In this document: positions 35,228 to 44,304 of the stretch, one piece after another
Numbering within the stretch: position 1 is the stretch's first letter
Layout of the letters: every line of letters starts with the position of its first letter
DNA from: Marinomonas spartinae
Lineage (GTDB): Bacteria; Pseudomonadota; Gammaproteobacteria; Pseudomonadales; Marinomonadaceae
Reading direction: 5' to 3'
Assembly: GCF_016461715.1 (NCBI RefSeq)
Contig: NZ_JAEMUI010000018.1
Location: 1 to 64,000 of the forward strand
DNA length: 64,000 nt
Notes under the pieces: model-generated
Seen by the model: only the letters and a program-made list of their open reading frames with translations
What the model was told of the DNA's origin: nothing
Database searches by the model: none
Program-made: the position numbers and the translations under genes

Positions 35228-36511
35228 TTAACTGGTGATCCAATTAGGTAAAGCCAACGATACCGAAGGAATAAAGGTCACCAATAGCAGGGCAACCAGA
35301 ATGGCGATGTAGAAAGGCCAAATCGTTTTCACGGCTCGTTGAATCGGCACTTGCCCAATAGCGCAACCAACAAATAAGCATCCCCCAACAGGTGGCGTAC
35401 ACAACCCCAACCCTAAATTCATCATTAGCATGACACCAAATTGAATCGGATCCATCCCCAAGCCTGTTGCCACAGGCAAAAAGATCGGCGTACAAATCAG
35501 AATTAAGGCCGCCATGTCCATAATCATGCCCAATATCAGCAAGATCAGATTCATTAATAGCAAAATAACAACGGGGTTACTGGAGACAGATGTTAGCGCA
35601 TGTGCCAATACTTTGGGGACTTCATATAAGGCCAGCATATAACCAAATGCCCCAGCACAACCAACCAACACCATCACCATACCGGTGGTTCTAACAGAAC
35701 GCACCACGGCCACCCAAAAGTCTTTTAGACTCAGAGAACGGTAGACTAATCCAGTAATGACAATGGCATAAATCGCCCCAATGGCCCCAGATTCAGTTAC
35801 CGTGAAAATGCCGGATAAAGAGCCCCCCACGACAATAATCGCGGTGACTAACCCCGGAAAAGAAGCCAAGAAGGAGATGAAAATCACTTTCCAACCAGCA
35901 AACTCTTCCGTTGGAAAGTTCTTCCTAATTGAAATCCAACGTGCGGCATAGCCTAATAACAAACACATTAACACCCCAGGTACCACACCGGCCATGAACA
36001 GACTGGCCACCGAAATCCCACCACCTGCAGCGACCACGTATAAGATCATGTTATGGCTAGGGGGAATCAAAATACCCGCAATGGAGGACGTCACCGTCAC
36101 GTTCACCGCGTAATCGTCGTCGTAGCCTTTTTCTTTCATCACAGGAATCAATAACGATCCCAACGCCGAGGTATCCGCCACCGCAGAGCCAGAGATACCA
36201 CCAAACAGCATACTAGCAAACACGTTAACCTGGCCTAAGCCGCCACGCATCCATCCCACACTAGCGGATGCTAGACGAATCAGTCGTGCAGCAATGCCCC
36301 CATGCAGCATCAACTCACCGGCAAAAATAAAAAAGGGAATCGCTAACAATGAGAAGGATGACATACCAGAGATAATTCGCTGAAAGCCAATCATCATTGG
36401 AATACCTTCATACCAAAAGGCTCCTAGGGCCGCCATGCCTAACGCAAAAGCAACGGGTACGCCAATAATTGTTAAGAGGCCAAATCCTCCCAATAACAAT
36501 GCTAAGCCCAT
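35228..36511 (-). CDS. dctM: TRAP large permease DctM, second system
   Basis: The protein has the standard 427-residue DctM length when started at ATG 36511, which lies 8 bases past a GGAGG ribosome site inside the end of dctQ; earlier in-frame starts give an unrelated N-terminus. Motifs include GVPVAFALGMAALG, FGGISGSAVADTSALGS and CTPPVGGCLFVGC. It imports the ligand of the second DctP, probably a uronate or aldarate given its operon partner udh. Confidence 0.95.
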   Translation of the reverse strand: MGLALLLGGFGLLTIIGVPVAFALGMAALGAFWYEGIPMMIGFQRIISGMSSFSLLAIPFFIFAGELMLHGGIAARLIRLASASVGWMRGGLGQVNVFASMLFGGISGSAVADTSALGSLLIPVMKEKGYDDDYAVNVTVTSSIAGILIPPSHNMILYVVAAGGGISVASLFMAGVVPGVLMCLLLGYAARWISIRKNFPTEEFAGWKVIFISFLASFPGLVTAIIVVGGSLSGIFTVTESGAIGAIYAIVITGLVYRSLSLKDFWVAVVRSVRTTGMVMVLVGCAGAFGYMLALYEVPKVLAHALTSVSSNPVVILLLMNLILLILGMIMDMAALILICTPIFLPVATGLGMDPIQFGVMLMMNLGLGLCTPPVGGCLFVGCAIGQVPIQRAVKTIWPFYIAILVALLLVTFIPSVSLALPNWITS

Positions 36512-36512
36512 A

Positions 36513-37043
36513 TTATTGGCCTCCATTAACAATAGCCGATTGACTAACAAACAATTTTTGAATACCAACCAAGATACGGTATAGAGAAAAAACAAAGATA
36601 AGGCCGCCCGCTACCATAACAGGGGCATAACGAAGGCCATCGGGAATACCTAATAAGGGAATTAATCGGTACCAACCAAACGTCATCAACTCTTGGCAAT
36701 AATACAGCATGGCCGCACCGAACACGGCAAGGCAGGTATCAATCAATATATCAATCAAACGATTGGCCTTTTCTGGCAACAGTAAAGAGACCATATCAAC
36801 ACTAAGATGCGTTCTTTCATGGATCCCGACAGCAGCCCCCAAAAAGGTAATGGTGATGATCAATAGCATGGCCATTTGTTCCACCCAAGTAGGCGTGTTG
36901 TTTAATACGTATCGACCATAGACAAGCCATCCAAACGACACCACCAGTACAATCATACATAGGCCAGAGATCGTCATGGCTAAAAAAGCAAGTGCGTCCA
37001 AAAAACGCTTAACAAAAGAGGCCTTAATTGAAGCAGTCATCAC
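36513..37043 (-). CDS. dctQ: TRAP small permease subunit DctQ, second system
   Basis: The 176-residue membrane protein has four hydrophobic helices and typical DctQ features (WLVYGRYVLNNTPTWVEQMAML, GIHERTHLSVDMV). Length is normal. Its stop is 1 bp before the dctM ATG and the dctM ribosome site lies within its last codons, so translation is coupled. It is separated from dctP by a hairpin at 37108-37141. Confidence 0.93.
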   Translation of the reverse strand: MMTASIKASFVKRFLDALAFLAMTISGLCMIVLVVSFGWLVYGRYVLNNTPTWVEQMAMLLIITITFLGAAVGIHERTHLSVDMVSLLLPEKANRLIDILIDTCLAVFGAAMLYYCQELMTFGWYRLIPLLGIPDGLRYAPVMVAGGLIFVFSLYRILVGIQKLFVSQSAIVNGGQ

Positions 37044-37107
37044 ATTACTCTTCTACAAAATCAATGATCACCACTGACCGGTAAAAGACAGTGGCACCCA
37101 ACATTGA

Positions 37108-37141
37108 GAAGCCTTTACCAGTGATACCGAGTAAAGGCTTC
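37108..37141 (-). promoter_or_regulatory. Intercistronic hairpin between dctP and dctQ (second system)
   Basis: GAAGCCTTTAC (37108-37118) pairs exactly with GTAAAGGCTTC (37131-37141). Like the first system, it lies between the binding-protein gene and the membrane subunits. Confidence 0.55.
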
Positions 37142-37147
37142 AATAGC

Positions 37148-38149
37148 TTAAGGTGTTTCTTGAATTTGTTTAATTAGAGGAATGAGAGCGGGGGTGGCTT
37201 TTTCTGCTTCAGCGTAGACAGGCTTCATCTTCGCCTGGAAAGCGGCTTTGTCTTTTATCTCATTGACAATCACACCCGCCTTAAGCAATTTGGCACGGCT
37301 TTCCTGTACCCGCTCTGCCCACAATTTACGTTCGAGCAGAGCACTGTCTTGGGCAGCTTTCCTCACCGCCTTTTGATCCGCTGGCGACAAGCTATTCCAC
37401 GCGGCTTTGCTCACGGCTAATACTTCAGGAAGAATCAGATGCTGCGTTAAAGAATAATATTTAGCCACTTCATAGTGATTGCTCGAATCATAAGAAGGCC
37501 AGTTATTTTCTGCGCCGTCTACAACACCCGTTTTCAAGGCCTGATAGACTTCAGAGTACGCCATGGGTGTCGCGTTCCCCCCCAACTCTTTGACCATGTC
37601 GACATACAATTCGTTGTTCATGACACGAAATTTCATGCCCTTCATATCGGCAGGCTTCGTGATCGGATGTTTAGTGTTGTAAAAAGAACGAGAGCCGGAG
37701 CCATACCATGCCAAGGCAATAATCCCCTGTTTTGCCATGGCTTTCGCCAACTCTTTCCCTACAGGACCATCCATTACACGAAACATGTGGGATTCATTTT
37801 TGAAAATAAAAGGCAATGACACCACGTTGACTTCTGGCACCATGGTACCAATTGGCCCAAGGTTAAACTCAGCAAATTGAATGCCGTTTACTTGCAGCAT
37901 TTGGATCGCATCATTTTGATCCCCCAAGATGCCACCGTTATATACACGCCCAGAAACGCGTCCGTCCGTCGCCTTCTCAACATGCTTCATAAAAGATTCA
38001 ATCCCCACCGTGACGGGATAACCAGCCGGGTGAATATTCCAACCTTTCCAATCAGCATGAGCTAATGGCGCCATGGTAAAAGTCGCGGCAATGGAGCCAG
38101 TTAACACCAATGCTGAAGCCAGTTTTTTAATGGAACATTTTTTTATCAT
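37148..38149 (-). CDS. dctP: TRAP substrate-binding protein DctP, second system
   Basis: The 333-residue periplasmic protein has a Lys-rich signal peptide (about 1-32, ending PLAHA-D) and DctP motifs GMKFRVMNN (carboxylate-binding Arg) and GVVDGAENNWPSYDSS. It differs clearly in sequence from the first DctP, so the two systems probably take different acids. ATG 38149 is chosen because the signal peptide begins there; a longer reading to 38191 is unlikely. The upstream region carries two GntR-type sites, TTGTCATACAA at 38201 and CATCATACAA at 38241. Confidence 0.93.
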   Translation of the reverse strand: MIKKCSIKKLASALVLTGSIAATFTMAPLAHADWKGWNIHPAGYPVTVGIESFMKHVEKATDGRVSGRVYNGGILGDQNDAIQMLQVNGIQFAEFNLGPIGTMVPEVNVVSLPFIFKNESHMFRVMDGPVGKELAKAMAKQGIIALAWYGSGSRSFYNTKHPITKPADMKGMKFRVMNNELYVDMVKELGGNATPMAYSEVYQALKTGVVDGAENNWPSYDSSNHYEVAKYYSLTQHLILPEVLAVSKAAWNSLSPADQKAVRKAAQDSALLERKLWAERVQESRAKLLKAGVIVNEIKDKAAFQAKMKPVYAEAEKATPALIPLIKQIQETP

Positions 38150-38200
38150 TATTTTATCCCCTAATATGTCGTTGATAACGAGCTTATCCAAAAAGCGAGT

Positions 38201-38211
38201 TTGTCATACAA
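38201..38211. promoter_or_regulatory. FadR-type operator candidate before second dctP
   Basis: TTGTCATACAA reads TTGTATGACAA on the other strand and fits the GT-N3-AC core of FadR-subfamily GntR operators. Confidence 0.55.
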
Positions 38212-38240
38212 GCACAGGTCTTTTTAACACAAAAGTAATT

Positions 38241-38250
38241 CATCATACAA
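38241..38250. promoter_or_regulatory. CATCATACAA operator candidate before second dctP
   Basis: The ten-base word CATCATACAA also occurs before kdgD and garD. Confidence 0.55.
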
Positions 38251-38339
38251 CAGTCATCATATGTTTTATTTTACTAAAAAGGTGAAGTCTGTCCTCACAC
38301 CTCTAGAACAATAGAAGTAATAGCGAAAAATAGCTGAAT

Positions 38340-39290
38340 TTAACCGACGGGGGTTAACAGTGGTTTTTGACTAAAATGGGCCGCCAAATTGTCCACCACC
38401 AGCTGTGCCATAGCCGCTCGGGTTTCATGGGTACCACTCGCGCAATGGGGCTGTAGAACCACATTGTCTAATGTGAATAAGGCTTCTGGGACGTTTGGCT
38501 CATCAACAAAGACGTCTAATCCCGCCCCTTTAATCCCACCTGCTTCGAGAAGTGCGACCAAAGCCTGCTCATCGACCACCGAACCACGAGCAATATTGAT
38601 AAAATAGCCATGCTCACCTAACGCCTCTAGCACTTCTCGGGTAATCATACCTTGTGTTTCGGAACCACCAGGAACGGCGGCGACCAAAATATCCACATTG
38701 TTCGCCATCTCCTTTAGATTCGAAAAGTATGGGTAACTCACATCAGCTTGCGGACGCCGGCCAAAGTAACCAATTTCCATGCCAAAGCTTTCTGCTCGTT
38801 TCGCAATGGCTTTACCAATTCGTCCAAGACCGATAATCCCCATACGCTTGCCTTCGATCCTAGTATTAAGCTGGATCGGACCATCTTGTTGCCATTTCCT
38901 TTGACGAACCCAGTCCATACCTGGCACCAGACGGCGTACCGTAGCAAGCGTTAACATCAAGGCCATATCGGCAACATCATTGGTCAAGACATCCGGCGTA
39001 TTGGTTACTGCCACGCCTCGCTTGATACACTTCTCAACACAAATAGAATCAAAGCCAACGCTGCCGCAGGCAACGATTTCGAGTTTAGGGAGCTGGTCCA
39101 ACAACGACTCAGAAAAACCACCGCCTCCCGTTGTCATAACCGCACGAATGGCTTCTCCATGGGCTTTGATTATCTGCTGTTTACCAGCTTGATCCGCTAA
39201 GTCATAACGATGTAATTGATAACGTTCTGCTAGCACTGCCATTTGAGTTGGGTAGCCAGGTGCCACAACCAATACTTCTATTTTCCCCAT
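38340..39290 (-). CDS. D-isomer-specific 2-hydroxyacid dehydrogenase
   Basis: The 316-residue enzyme has a Rossmann loop GLGRIGKAIAKRAE and the catalytic Arg (NIARGSVVDE), Glu (DVFVDEPNVPE) and His (LQPHCASGTH) of the glyoxylate/hydroxypyruvate reductase-like branch. It reduces a 2-oxoacid using NAD(P)H. In this cluster it may act on a by-product such as glyoxylate, hydroxypyruvate or tartronate semialdehyde; this is inference. It lies 38 bp after the AEC carrier on the same strand. Confidence 0.88.
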   Translation of the reverse strand: MGKIEVLVVAPGYPTQMAVLAERYQLHRYDLADQAGKQQIIKAHGEAIRAVMTTGGGGFSESLLDQLPKLEIVACGSVGFDSICVEKCIKRGVAVTNTPDVLTNDVADMALMLTLATVRRLVPGMDWVRQRKWQQDGPIQLNTRIEGKRMGIIGLGRIGKAIAKRAESFGMEIGYFGRRPQADVSYPYFSNLKEMANNVDILVAAVPGGSETQGMITREVLEALGEHGYFINIARGSVVDEQALVALLEAGGIKGAGLDVFVDEPNVPEALFTLDNVVLQPHCASGTHETRAAMAQLVVDNLAAHFSQKPLLTPVG

Positions 39291-39328
39291 AGTAACCTCC
39301 TGTTTCGTTCAGCCATAAAAGTACGATG

Positions 39329-40270
39329 TTAACCGCCAGTCATGGCAATAATCATAGGGATACAAACCACGATCACCACTGACGAGAAGACAGTAGAGGT
39401 GGCAATCGCATTGGCGGTCGACTTGCCATCATCGCCTTTTGCCACCGCCGTCACATAAGCGGATGCCGCCGTTGGCGCAGCCAAAAAGACAAACAAAAAC
39501 AGTAACTCTTTTTGCGAAAAACCAAAGAGAAAAGCCACCAAGGTAAACAACGCTGGGCTAATGATCACCTTACAGGCTAAAGCAATCGGAAAACGTTTTG
39601 GTAACGCCCAGCCACTGGTCACCAGTGCACCCCCAATACAAATTAGAGCCAAAGGCAAAGAAAGGTTACCCACTAAATGTGCCGTTTTGAGAATAAACAA
39701 AGGCAGCTTTAAGCCCATAAGATTCGCAACCGTTCCCAAAACAATCGCAAGAATCAGCGGGTTCTTTACGAGGCTTTTCAACAATGGAACCAGATGCAAA
39801 TGCCCTTTGCTATAGCGCGTCAAAATCACTTCTGCCAGCACATTAAACAGCAGAATACTCAGACCCGCCATAATACCGCCTATCGCCACACCCTCTTGAC
39901 CAAACATATTCACAACAAGAGCGAGACTAAAAATGCCACAATTGCCACGAAAGGCAATTTGCACAAATACCCCTCGCTGTATAGAAGGCAAATCAAGCCT
40001 TACCGCGAGAAACCAGGCAAATAAAAAGGTAAGAACGATCGACGAGGCAAAATAAAGGGCAAAATCCAAACTGATCAAGCCACTTAAATTATTCGACAGC
40101 ATGCCTAAAAACAGCAAGGTCGGCATAGCCACTTTAAAAACAAAACGTGAGCTAATGAGAATAAAATCATCGTTTAATAAACGAATCCGCCGCAAAAAAG
40201 CGCCGACAGCAATCATTAATAAAACAGGGGCCGCCACCTCTAAAATAACGCTTTTAGTCTCTAGTAACAT
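39329..40270 (-). CDS. AEC-family (auxin efflux carrier-like) transporter
   Basis: The 313-residue protein has about ten membrane helices and the family's two-half structure, with a polar crossover around RGNCGIFSLALV. AEC carriers move organic acids such as malate or malonate. ATG 40270 follows a GAGAGAA site; an upstream start would add a short unrelated stretch. It is likely co-transcribed with the aldehyde dehydrogenase before it and the hydroxyacid dehydrogenase after it. Confidence 0.88.
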   Translation of the reverse strand: MLLETKSVILEVAAPVLLMIAVGAFLRRIRLLNDDFILISSRFVFKVAMPTLLFLGMLSNNLSGLISLDFALYFASSIVLTFLFAWFLAVRLDLPSIQRGVFVQIAFRGNCGIFSLALVVNMFGQEGVAIGGIMAGLSILLFNVLAEVILTRYSKGHLHLVPLLKSLVKNPLILAIVLGTVANLMGLKLPLFILKTAHLVGNLSLPLALICIGGALVTSGWALPKRFPIALACKVIISPALFTLVAFLFGFSQKELLFLFVFLAAPTAASAYVTAVAKGDDGKSTANAIATSTVFSSVVIVVCIPMIIAMTGG

Positions 40271-40335
40271 ATTTCTCTCAATAAAGGGCATGCATTTCAA
40301 TGCATGCCCTATCAGCTCGTTGTAAAACGATTACT

Positions 40336-41925
40336 TTACACGATGAGCTTACCATCGACTAGCTGAGGAATAGACATAGGGTTACTGTTTTTAATCGCAC
40401 AAGGAAGCAAAGCTTCAGGAAAATCTTGGTAACAAACTGGACGCAAGAAGCGGTCTATCGCAGCGCTGCCCACCGACGTTGAACGACTGTCAGAGGTAGC
40501 AGGGAATGGGCCACCATGCACCATGGCTTGACATACTTCCACTCCCGTCGGATAGCCATTACACAACAAACGGCCCGCTTTACGCTCAAACACTGGCAAC
40601 AAAGTACGCACCGCTTCCACATCCTCATCATTCATCTGAATAGTGATCGTCAACTGACCTTCCACATGCTCCGCAACAGCTTTGTATTCTTCTAAGCTAC
40701 GGCATTTTATAATCAGAGAAGTCGAACCGAATACTTCATCTTCCATCCCCTGATCGGCAAGAAAAGCGCTCGCTTCCGTTACAAACACATGGGCTTGGCA
40801 CTGGTTTGGCGTATCGGCTTGCTGCCCTTTCGCCACTAATGTCACCTTATTATTGGCTTCAAGGGCGGCAACGCCGGCACAGTAAGCATCGTAAATCCCC
40901 CCCGTTAACATCGTTTGACTGTTCAATGCACGGGTATCTGCTGCGACTTGCGCTAAAAAGTCATCAAAACCGTCACCTTCTAATGCAACCACCAAACCAG
41001 GATTAGTACAGAACTGCCCTGCCCCCATGGCCAATGAGGCGACAAAACCGGAGGCCACTTTTTTCGCCTGGGTCGCCAATTTACTTGGCATCACAAAAAC
41101 CGGATTAATACTGCTCATTTCCGCGTAAACCGGAATCGGTTCAGGGCGATGTTGAGCAATATTGACCAGCGCCAGTCCCCCTTTGCGCGAGCCAGTAAAA
41201 CCAACAGCTTTAATATGAGGATGAGCCACAAGCTCACCAGCTATTTGGTTATCTGAAACAAACAGTAAAGAGAAGACGCCTGCTGGCATAGCCGATTTTT
41301 CCACAGCGCTTTGAATCGCACGACCGATCAGCTCCGATGTCCCAGGATGAGCCGGATGGGCTTTCGCTACCACTGGGCAACCCGCCGCCAGTGCTGACGC
41401 AGTATCGCCACCCGCCACGGAAAAGGCCAATGGAAAATTACTGGCACCAAATACGGCAACAGGGCCTAAGGGAATTTTTTGCAAACGTAAATCAGCACGA
41501 GGAAGCGGCGTGCGATCCGGCATCGCAGGATCAATACGAGCATCACTGAATCCTCCCATGCGAATGACCGAAGCAAACAAACGAAGTTGCCCCATCGTAC
41601 GACCTCGCTCCCCTTCAATACGCGCCTTTGGTAATCCGCTCTCGGCAACAGCACGCTCGACTAAGGTATCCCCTAGAGCAAGAATCTCATCCGCAATACA
41701 TTCTAAAAAGCTCGCTCTTTTTTCAATGTCCAAAGCACGGTATAGGTCGAAGGCTTGCCAAGCCGCATCAACCGCTTGATCCACATGCGCTTTGCTACAC
41801 CCTAAATAGCCAGGCTCAAGAACCTCATTGGTCGCTGGATTAATGCCATGGACCGCCTTGTCCGAGCCTAATACTGCTTGGCCTGCGATGAGTGATGTTC
41901 CCTTAAGGATGGTATTGCTTTGCAT
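40336..41925 (-). CDS. 2,5-dioxovalerate (alpha-ketoglutarate semialdehyde) dehydrogenase
   Basis: The 529-residue aldehyde dehydrogenase has the general base Glu269 (VYAEMSS), nucleophile Cys306 (GAGQFCTNPG) and cofactor loop FTGSRKGG. Length and the segment GASNFPLAFSVAGGDTASALAAGCPV are typical of the NADP-type KGSADH group, which converts 2-oxoglutarate semialdehyde to 2-oxoglutarate. This is the last step of the aldarate pathway begun by GudD, GarD and KdgD, all encoded upstream on the same strand. Confidence 0.92.
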   Translation of the reverse strand: MQSNTILKGTSLIAGQAVLGSDKAVHGINPATNEVLEPGYLGCSKAHVDQAVDAAWQAFDLYRALDIEKRASFLECIADEILALGDTLVERAVAESGLPKARIEGERGRTMGQLRLFASVIRMGGFSDARIDPAMPDRTPLPRADLRLQKIPLGPVAVFGASNFPLAFSVAGGDTASALAAGCPVVAKAHPAHPGTSELIGRAIQSAVEKSAMPAGVFSLLFVSDNQIAGELVAHPHIKAVGFTGSRKGGLALVNIAQHRPEPIPVYAEMSSINPVFVMPSKLATQAKKVASGFVASLAMGAGQFCTNPGLVVALEGDGFDDFLAQVAADTRALNSQTMLTGGIYDAYCAGVAALEANNKVTLVAKGQQADTPNQCQAHVFVTEASAFLADQGMEDEVFGSTSLIIKCRSLEEYKAVAEHVEGQLTITIQMNDEDVEAVRTLLPVFERKAGRLLCNGYPTGVEVCQAMVHGGPFPATSDSRSTSVGSAAIDRFLRPVCYQDFPEALLPCAIKNSNPMSIPQLVDGKLIV

Positions 41926-42001
41926 GCTCTTCCCCTAGTTTTTGTTATGAAAACACTAATACCTAGTTGCCACACCTCGATTAAAGTGAGTTTGGCTTAC
42001 T

Positions 42002-42769
42002 CTAATCGAATTTATTGTTGTCCTGGTATCGCTGATACAAATGGTAAGCACGATACAAATGATTGTGCATGGCTTGCTTGGCCCCTTCTGCATCTTTGTT
42101 TTTAATACAGTTAAGTATCTCAAGATGCTCTGAGCGCACACGCTGTAAATAATTGTCCGTTGCGACCTGTTTTAAATCACTGTTTACTAAATTCGCTCTC
42201 GGTATCACGTTCTTATTAAACTGCTCATAAAATTGCTTTAAAAACGGGTTGCGTGTTGCGGTACAAATGGCCAAATGAAATTCATAGTCTTCCTTGCGAG
42301 CCAGTTCACCACGACTTAATGCCTCATCAAATGCTTGAAAATGGGCTTCTAACAGGGCGACTTCTTCCTCTGTACGACGCAATGCCGCCAGCTCACACGC
42401 CGTGGTTTCCACGCTAATACGCATTTCCAAAATGTACAAAATATCATCGATGGCGGTTGGATCAATTTGATAGGCAAACAAGGTTTCTGCGGCTTGCGTT
42501 CTCAATACACTGGTCCCAACACCACGTTTAGTCTCCACCAAGCCTAACGACTTTAACTGTGTAATCGCTTCACGAATGACCGTTCGACTCACCCCAAACA
42601 AATCACACAACTCATTTTCTGTCGGCAGCTTATCTCCTACGGCTATGGCACCCGCAGCAATTTGTTGCTCCAGTTGTTTTGCCACATTACTGGCTAAGCT
42701 ATCGCTTTTGCCTACCCGTTCAATTTGAAATCGATTTACCAATTTGCCCTCGCTATTCATGATAAACAT
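42002..42769 (-). CDS. GntR-family regulator, FadR (FCD) subfamily
   Basis: The 255-residue protein has an N-terminal winged helix (about 15-80; GDKLPTENELCDLFGVSRTVIREAI, with the GVGTSV wing) and a C-terminal FCD all-helical domain (about 100-240) with Asp and His residues (EDYEFHLAI, then EHLEIL and MHNHL) that commonly bind a metal and an organic acid. It lies within the sugar-acid gene run between gudD and the aldehyde dehydrogenase, so it should repress this pathway until an aldarate or uronate derivative appears. CATCATACAA words before garD, kdgD and dctP are its candidate sites. ATG 42760 is an alternative start. Confidence 0.92.
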   Translation of the reverse strand: MFIMNSEGKLVNRFQIERVGKSDSLASNVAKQLEQQIAAGAIAVGDKLPTENELCDLFGVSRTVIREAITQLKSLGLVETKRGVGTSVLRTQAAETLFAYQIDPTAIDDILYILEMRISVETTACELAALRRTEEEVALLEAHFQAFDEALSRGELARKEDYEFHLAICTATRNPFLKQFYEQFNKNVIPRANLVNSDLKQVATDNYLQRVRSEHLEILNCIKNKDAEGAKQAMHNHLYRAYHLYQRYQDNNKFD

Positions 42770-42854
42770 GCATCTTTGTCTGAAAATAAGAACATTACCC
42801 TAGGGTTCCAGCTCCCACAAGCAAAGGTTTTTATCTGTACGCATTACTCCCCAC

Positions 42855-44180
42855 TCATCGAACCAATGCCGGTTTTTTGGGATCAAATGTCCAACCTGGG
42901 ATCAAAAACTGCATCGCCAAACTGTCATCACGCTGACCCAATGTGAGCGTTTTGTACAATTCATGGGCTTGTATTAAGTTATCGCGATCCAGTTCGATGC
43001 CAAGGCCCGCTTTTGTCGGCACCTTGATTTTGCCAGCGCGAATCTTAAGCGGCTCTTTGGTGAGACGCTGCCCATCTTGCCAAATCCAATGGGTATCAAT
43101 GGCGGTCACTTCACCAGGACAAGCCGCTGCCACATGGGTCATCATTGCCAAAGAAATATCAAAGTGATTATTACTGTGTGAGCCCCAGGTCATGCCCCAT
43201 TCGTTACACAACTCACCAACCGCCACCGCCCCTTGCATGGTCCAAAAATGGCAATCCGCTAAAGGAATATCGACCGAGTCCAAACGCACAGCGTTCTTTA
43301 ATTGCTGCCAGTCGGTGGCAACCATATTGGTGGCGGTTTTCAATCCGGTACGACGCTTAAATTCGGCCATGGTTTCTCGACCAGACCAGGCTCCCTCTTG
43401 CCCACAAGGGTCTTCAGCGTAACTCAGCATGTGTTTCACTGGTGTTAAATAGTCTATCGCTTGCTGAAGAGTCCAAGCTCCGTTGGGATCAAGTGTCAGG
43501 CGGGCATCAGGAAAAGCCTCATACAAGGCAGCAATACACTCTGCTTCTTTATGCCCATCCAGCACCCCACCTTTTAATTTAAAATCTTTAAAGCCATAAC
43601 GGGCATAAGCCGCTTTTGCTAGGTTAACAATCGCCTCAGGCGTAGTGGCTTCCTTACCGCGAACCACATCCCAATCGTCCATAGGGTGATCGTAGGCAGG
43701 GTAAGGTAAATCCGTTTTTGTGCGATCTCCTAGAAAGAATAAATACCCCAGTGCTTCTATATCGTCACGCTGTTTACCATACTGGCCAAGCAAATCGACA
43801 ACAGGCAATCCCATATTTTGCCCCGCCAAATCCAACAGTGCCGATTCGATCGCAGTAATCACATGGACCGCGGTGCGCAAATCAAACGTTTGATTACCAC
43901 GTACATCGTCAGATTGGCCTGATATGGCATGACGAACCTGACTGATAATAGACTTCCATTTTCCAACGTTCTGGCCTTCAACAATGACGCGACACTGCTC
44001 TAGTGTGTTGATAATTTTATCGGTTGCTGGTACTTCACCCAGACCGATATTGCCATCATTATCCTCTAAGACAACAACCGTACGGATAAACCAAGGAGCA
44101 TGGCCACCGCTTAAATTTAATAGAAAACTATCGTAACCGGCGACAGGAACAACCTGCATTTTTTTTATTGTTGTAAACAT
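42855..44180 (-). CDS. gudD: Glucarate dehydratase
   Basis: The 441-residue enolase-superfamily enzyme has the MR-type K-L-K motif (FKDFKLKGG), metal-ligand region [10 protein letters not shown], and the catalytic His in [10 protein letters not shown]. The N-terminal [11 protein letters not shown] segment and overall length match D-glucarate dehydratases (GudD), which dehydrate D-glucarate or L-idarate to 5-dehydro-4-deoxy-glucarate. Its product is used by KdgD, encoded directly upstream. A hairpin (44203-44254), perhaps a decayed MITE, lies in its leader. Confidence 0.94.
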   Translation of the reverse strand: MFTTIKKMQVVPVAGYDSFLLNLSGGHAPWFIRTVVVLEDNDGNIGLGEVPATDKIINTLEQCRVIVEGQNVGKWKSIISQVRHAISGQSDDVRGNQTFDLRTAVHVITAIESALLDLAGQNMGLPVVDLLGQYGKQRDDIEALGYLFFLGDRTKTDLPYPAYDHPMDDWDVVRGKEATTPEAIVNLAKAAYARYGFKDFKLKGGVLDGHKEAECIAALYEAFPDARLTLDPNGAWTLQQAIDYLTPVKHMLSYAEDPCGQEGAWSGRETMAEFKRRTGLKTATNMVATDWQQLKNAVRLDSVDIPLADCHFWTMQGAVAVGELCNEWGMTWGSHSNNHFDISLAMMTHVAAACPGEVTAIDTHWIWQDGQRLTKEPLKIRAGKIKVPTKAGLGIELDRDNLIQAHELYKTLTLGQRDDSLAMQFLIPGWTFDPKKPALVR

Positions 44181-44203
44181 AATACGGGCCTACTTTGTCC
44201 ATA

Positions 44204-44253
44204 GAGGCCTTTTAACGCTGTATTAGCATCCACAGCCGTTGTGAAAAGGTCTC
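44204..44253. repeat. Intergenic hairpin, possible decayed copy of the MITE family
   Basis: The ends GAGGCCTTTTAACG and (inverted) GAGACCTTTTCACAACG resemble the terminal repeats at 16041-16152. Flanks CCATA and TCATA agree in four of five bases. Either a decayed element or a simple regulatory hairpin between kdgD and gudD. Confidence 0.35.
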
Positions 44254-44304
44254 TCATAAAAAAAAAGAGAAGGCTGGCACAAAACCCCAACCTCCTTAAG
44301 GGAG

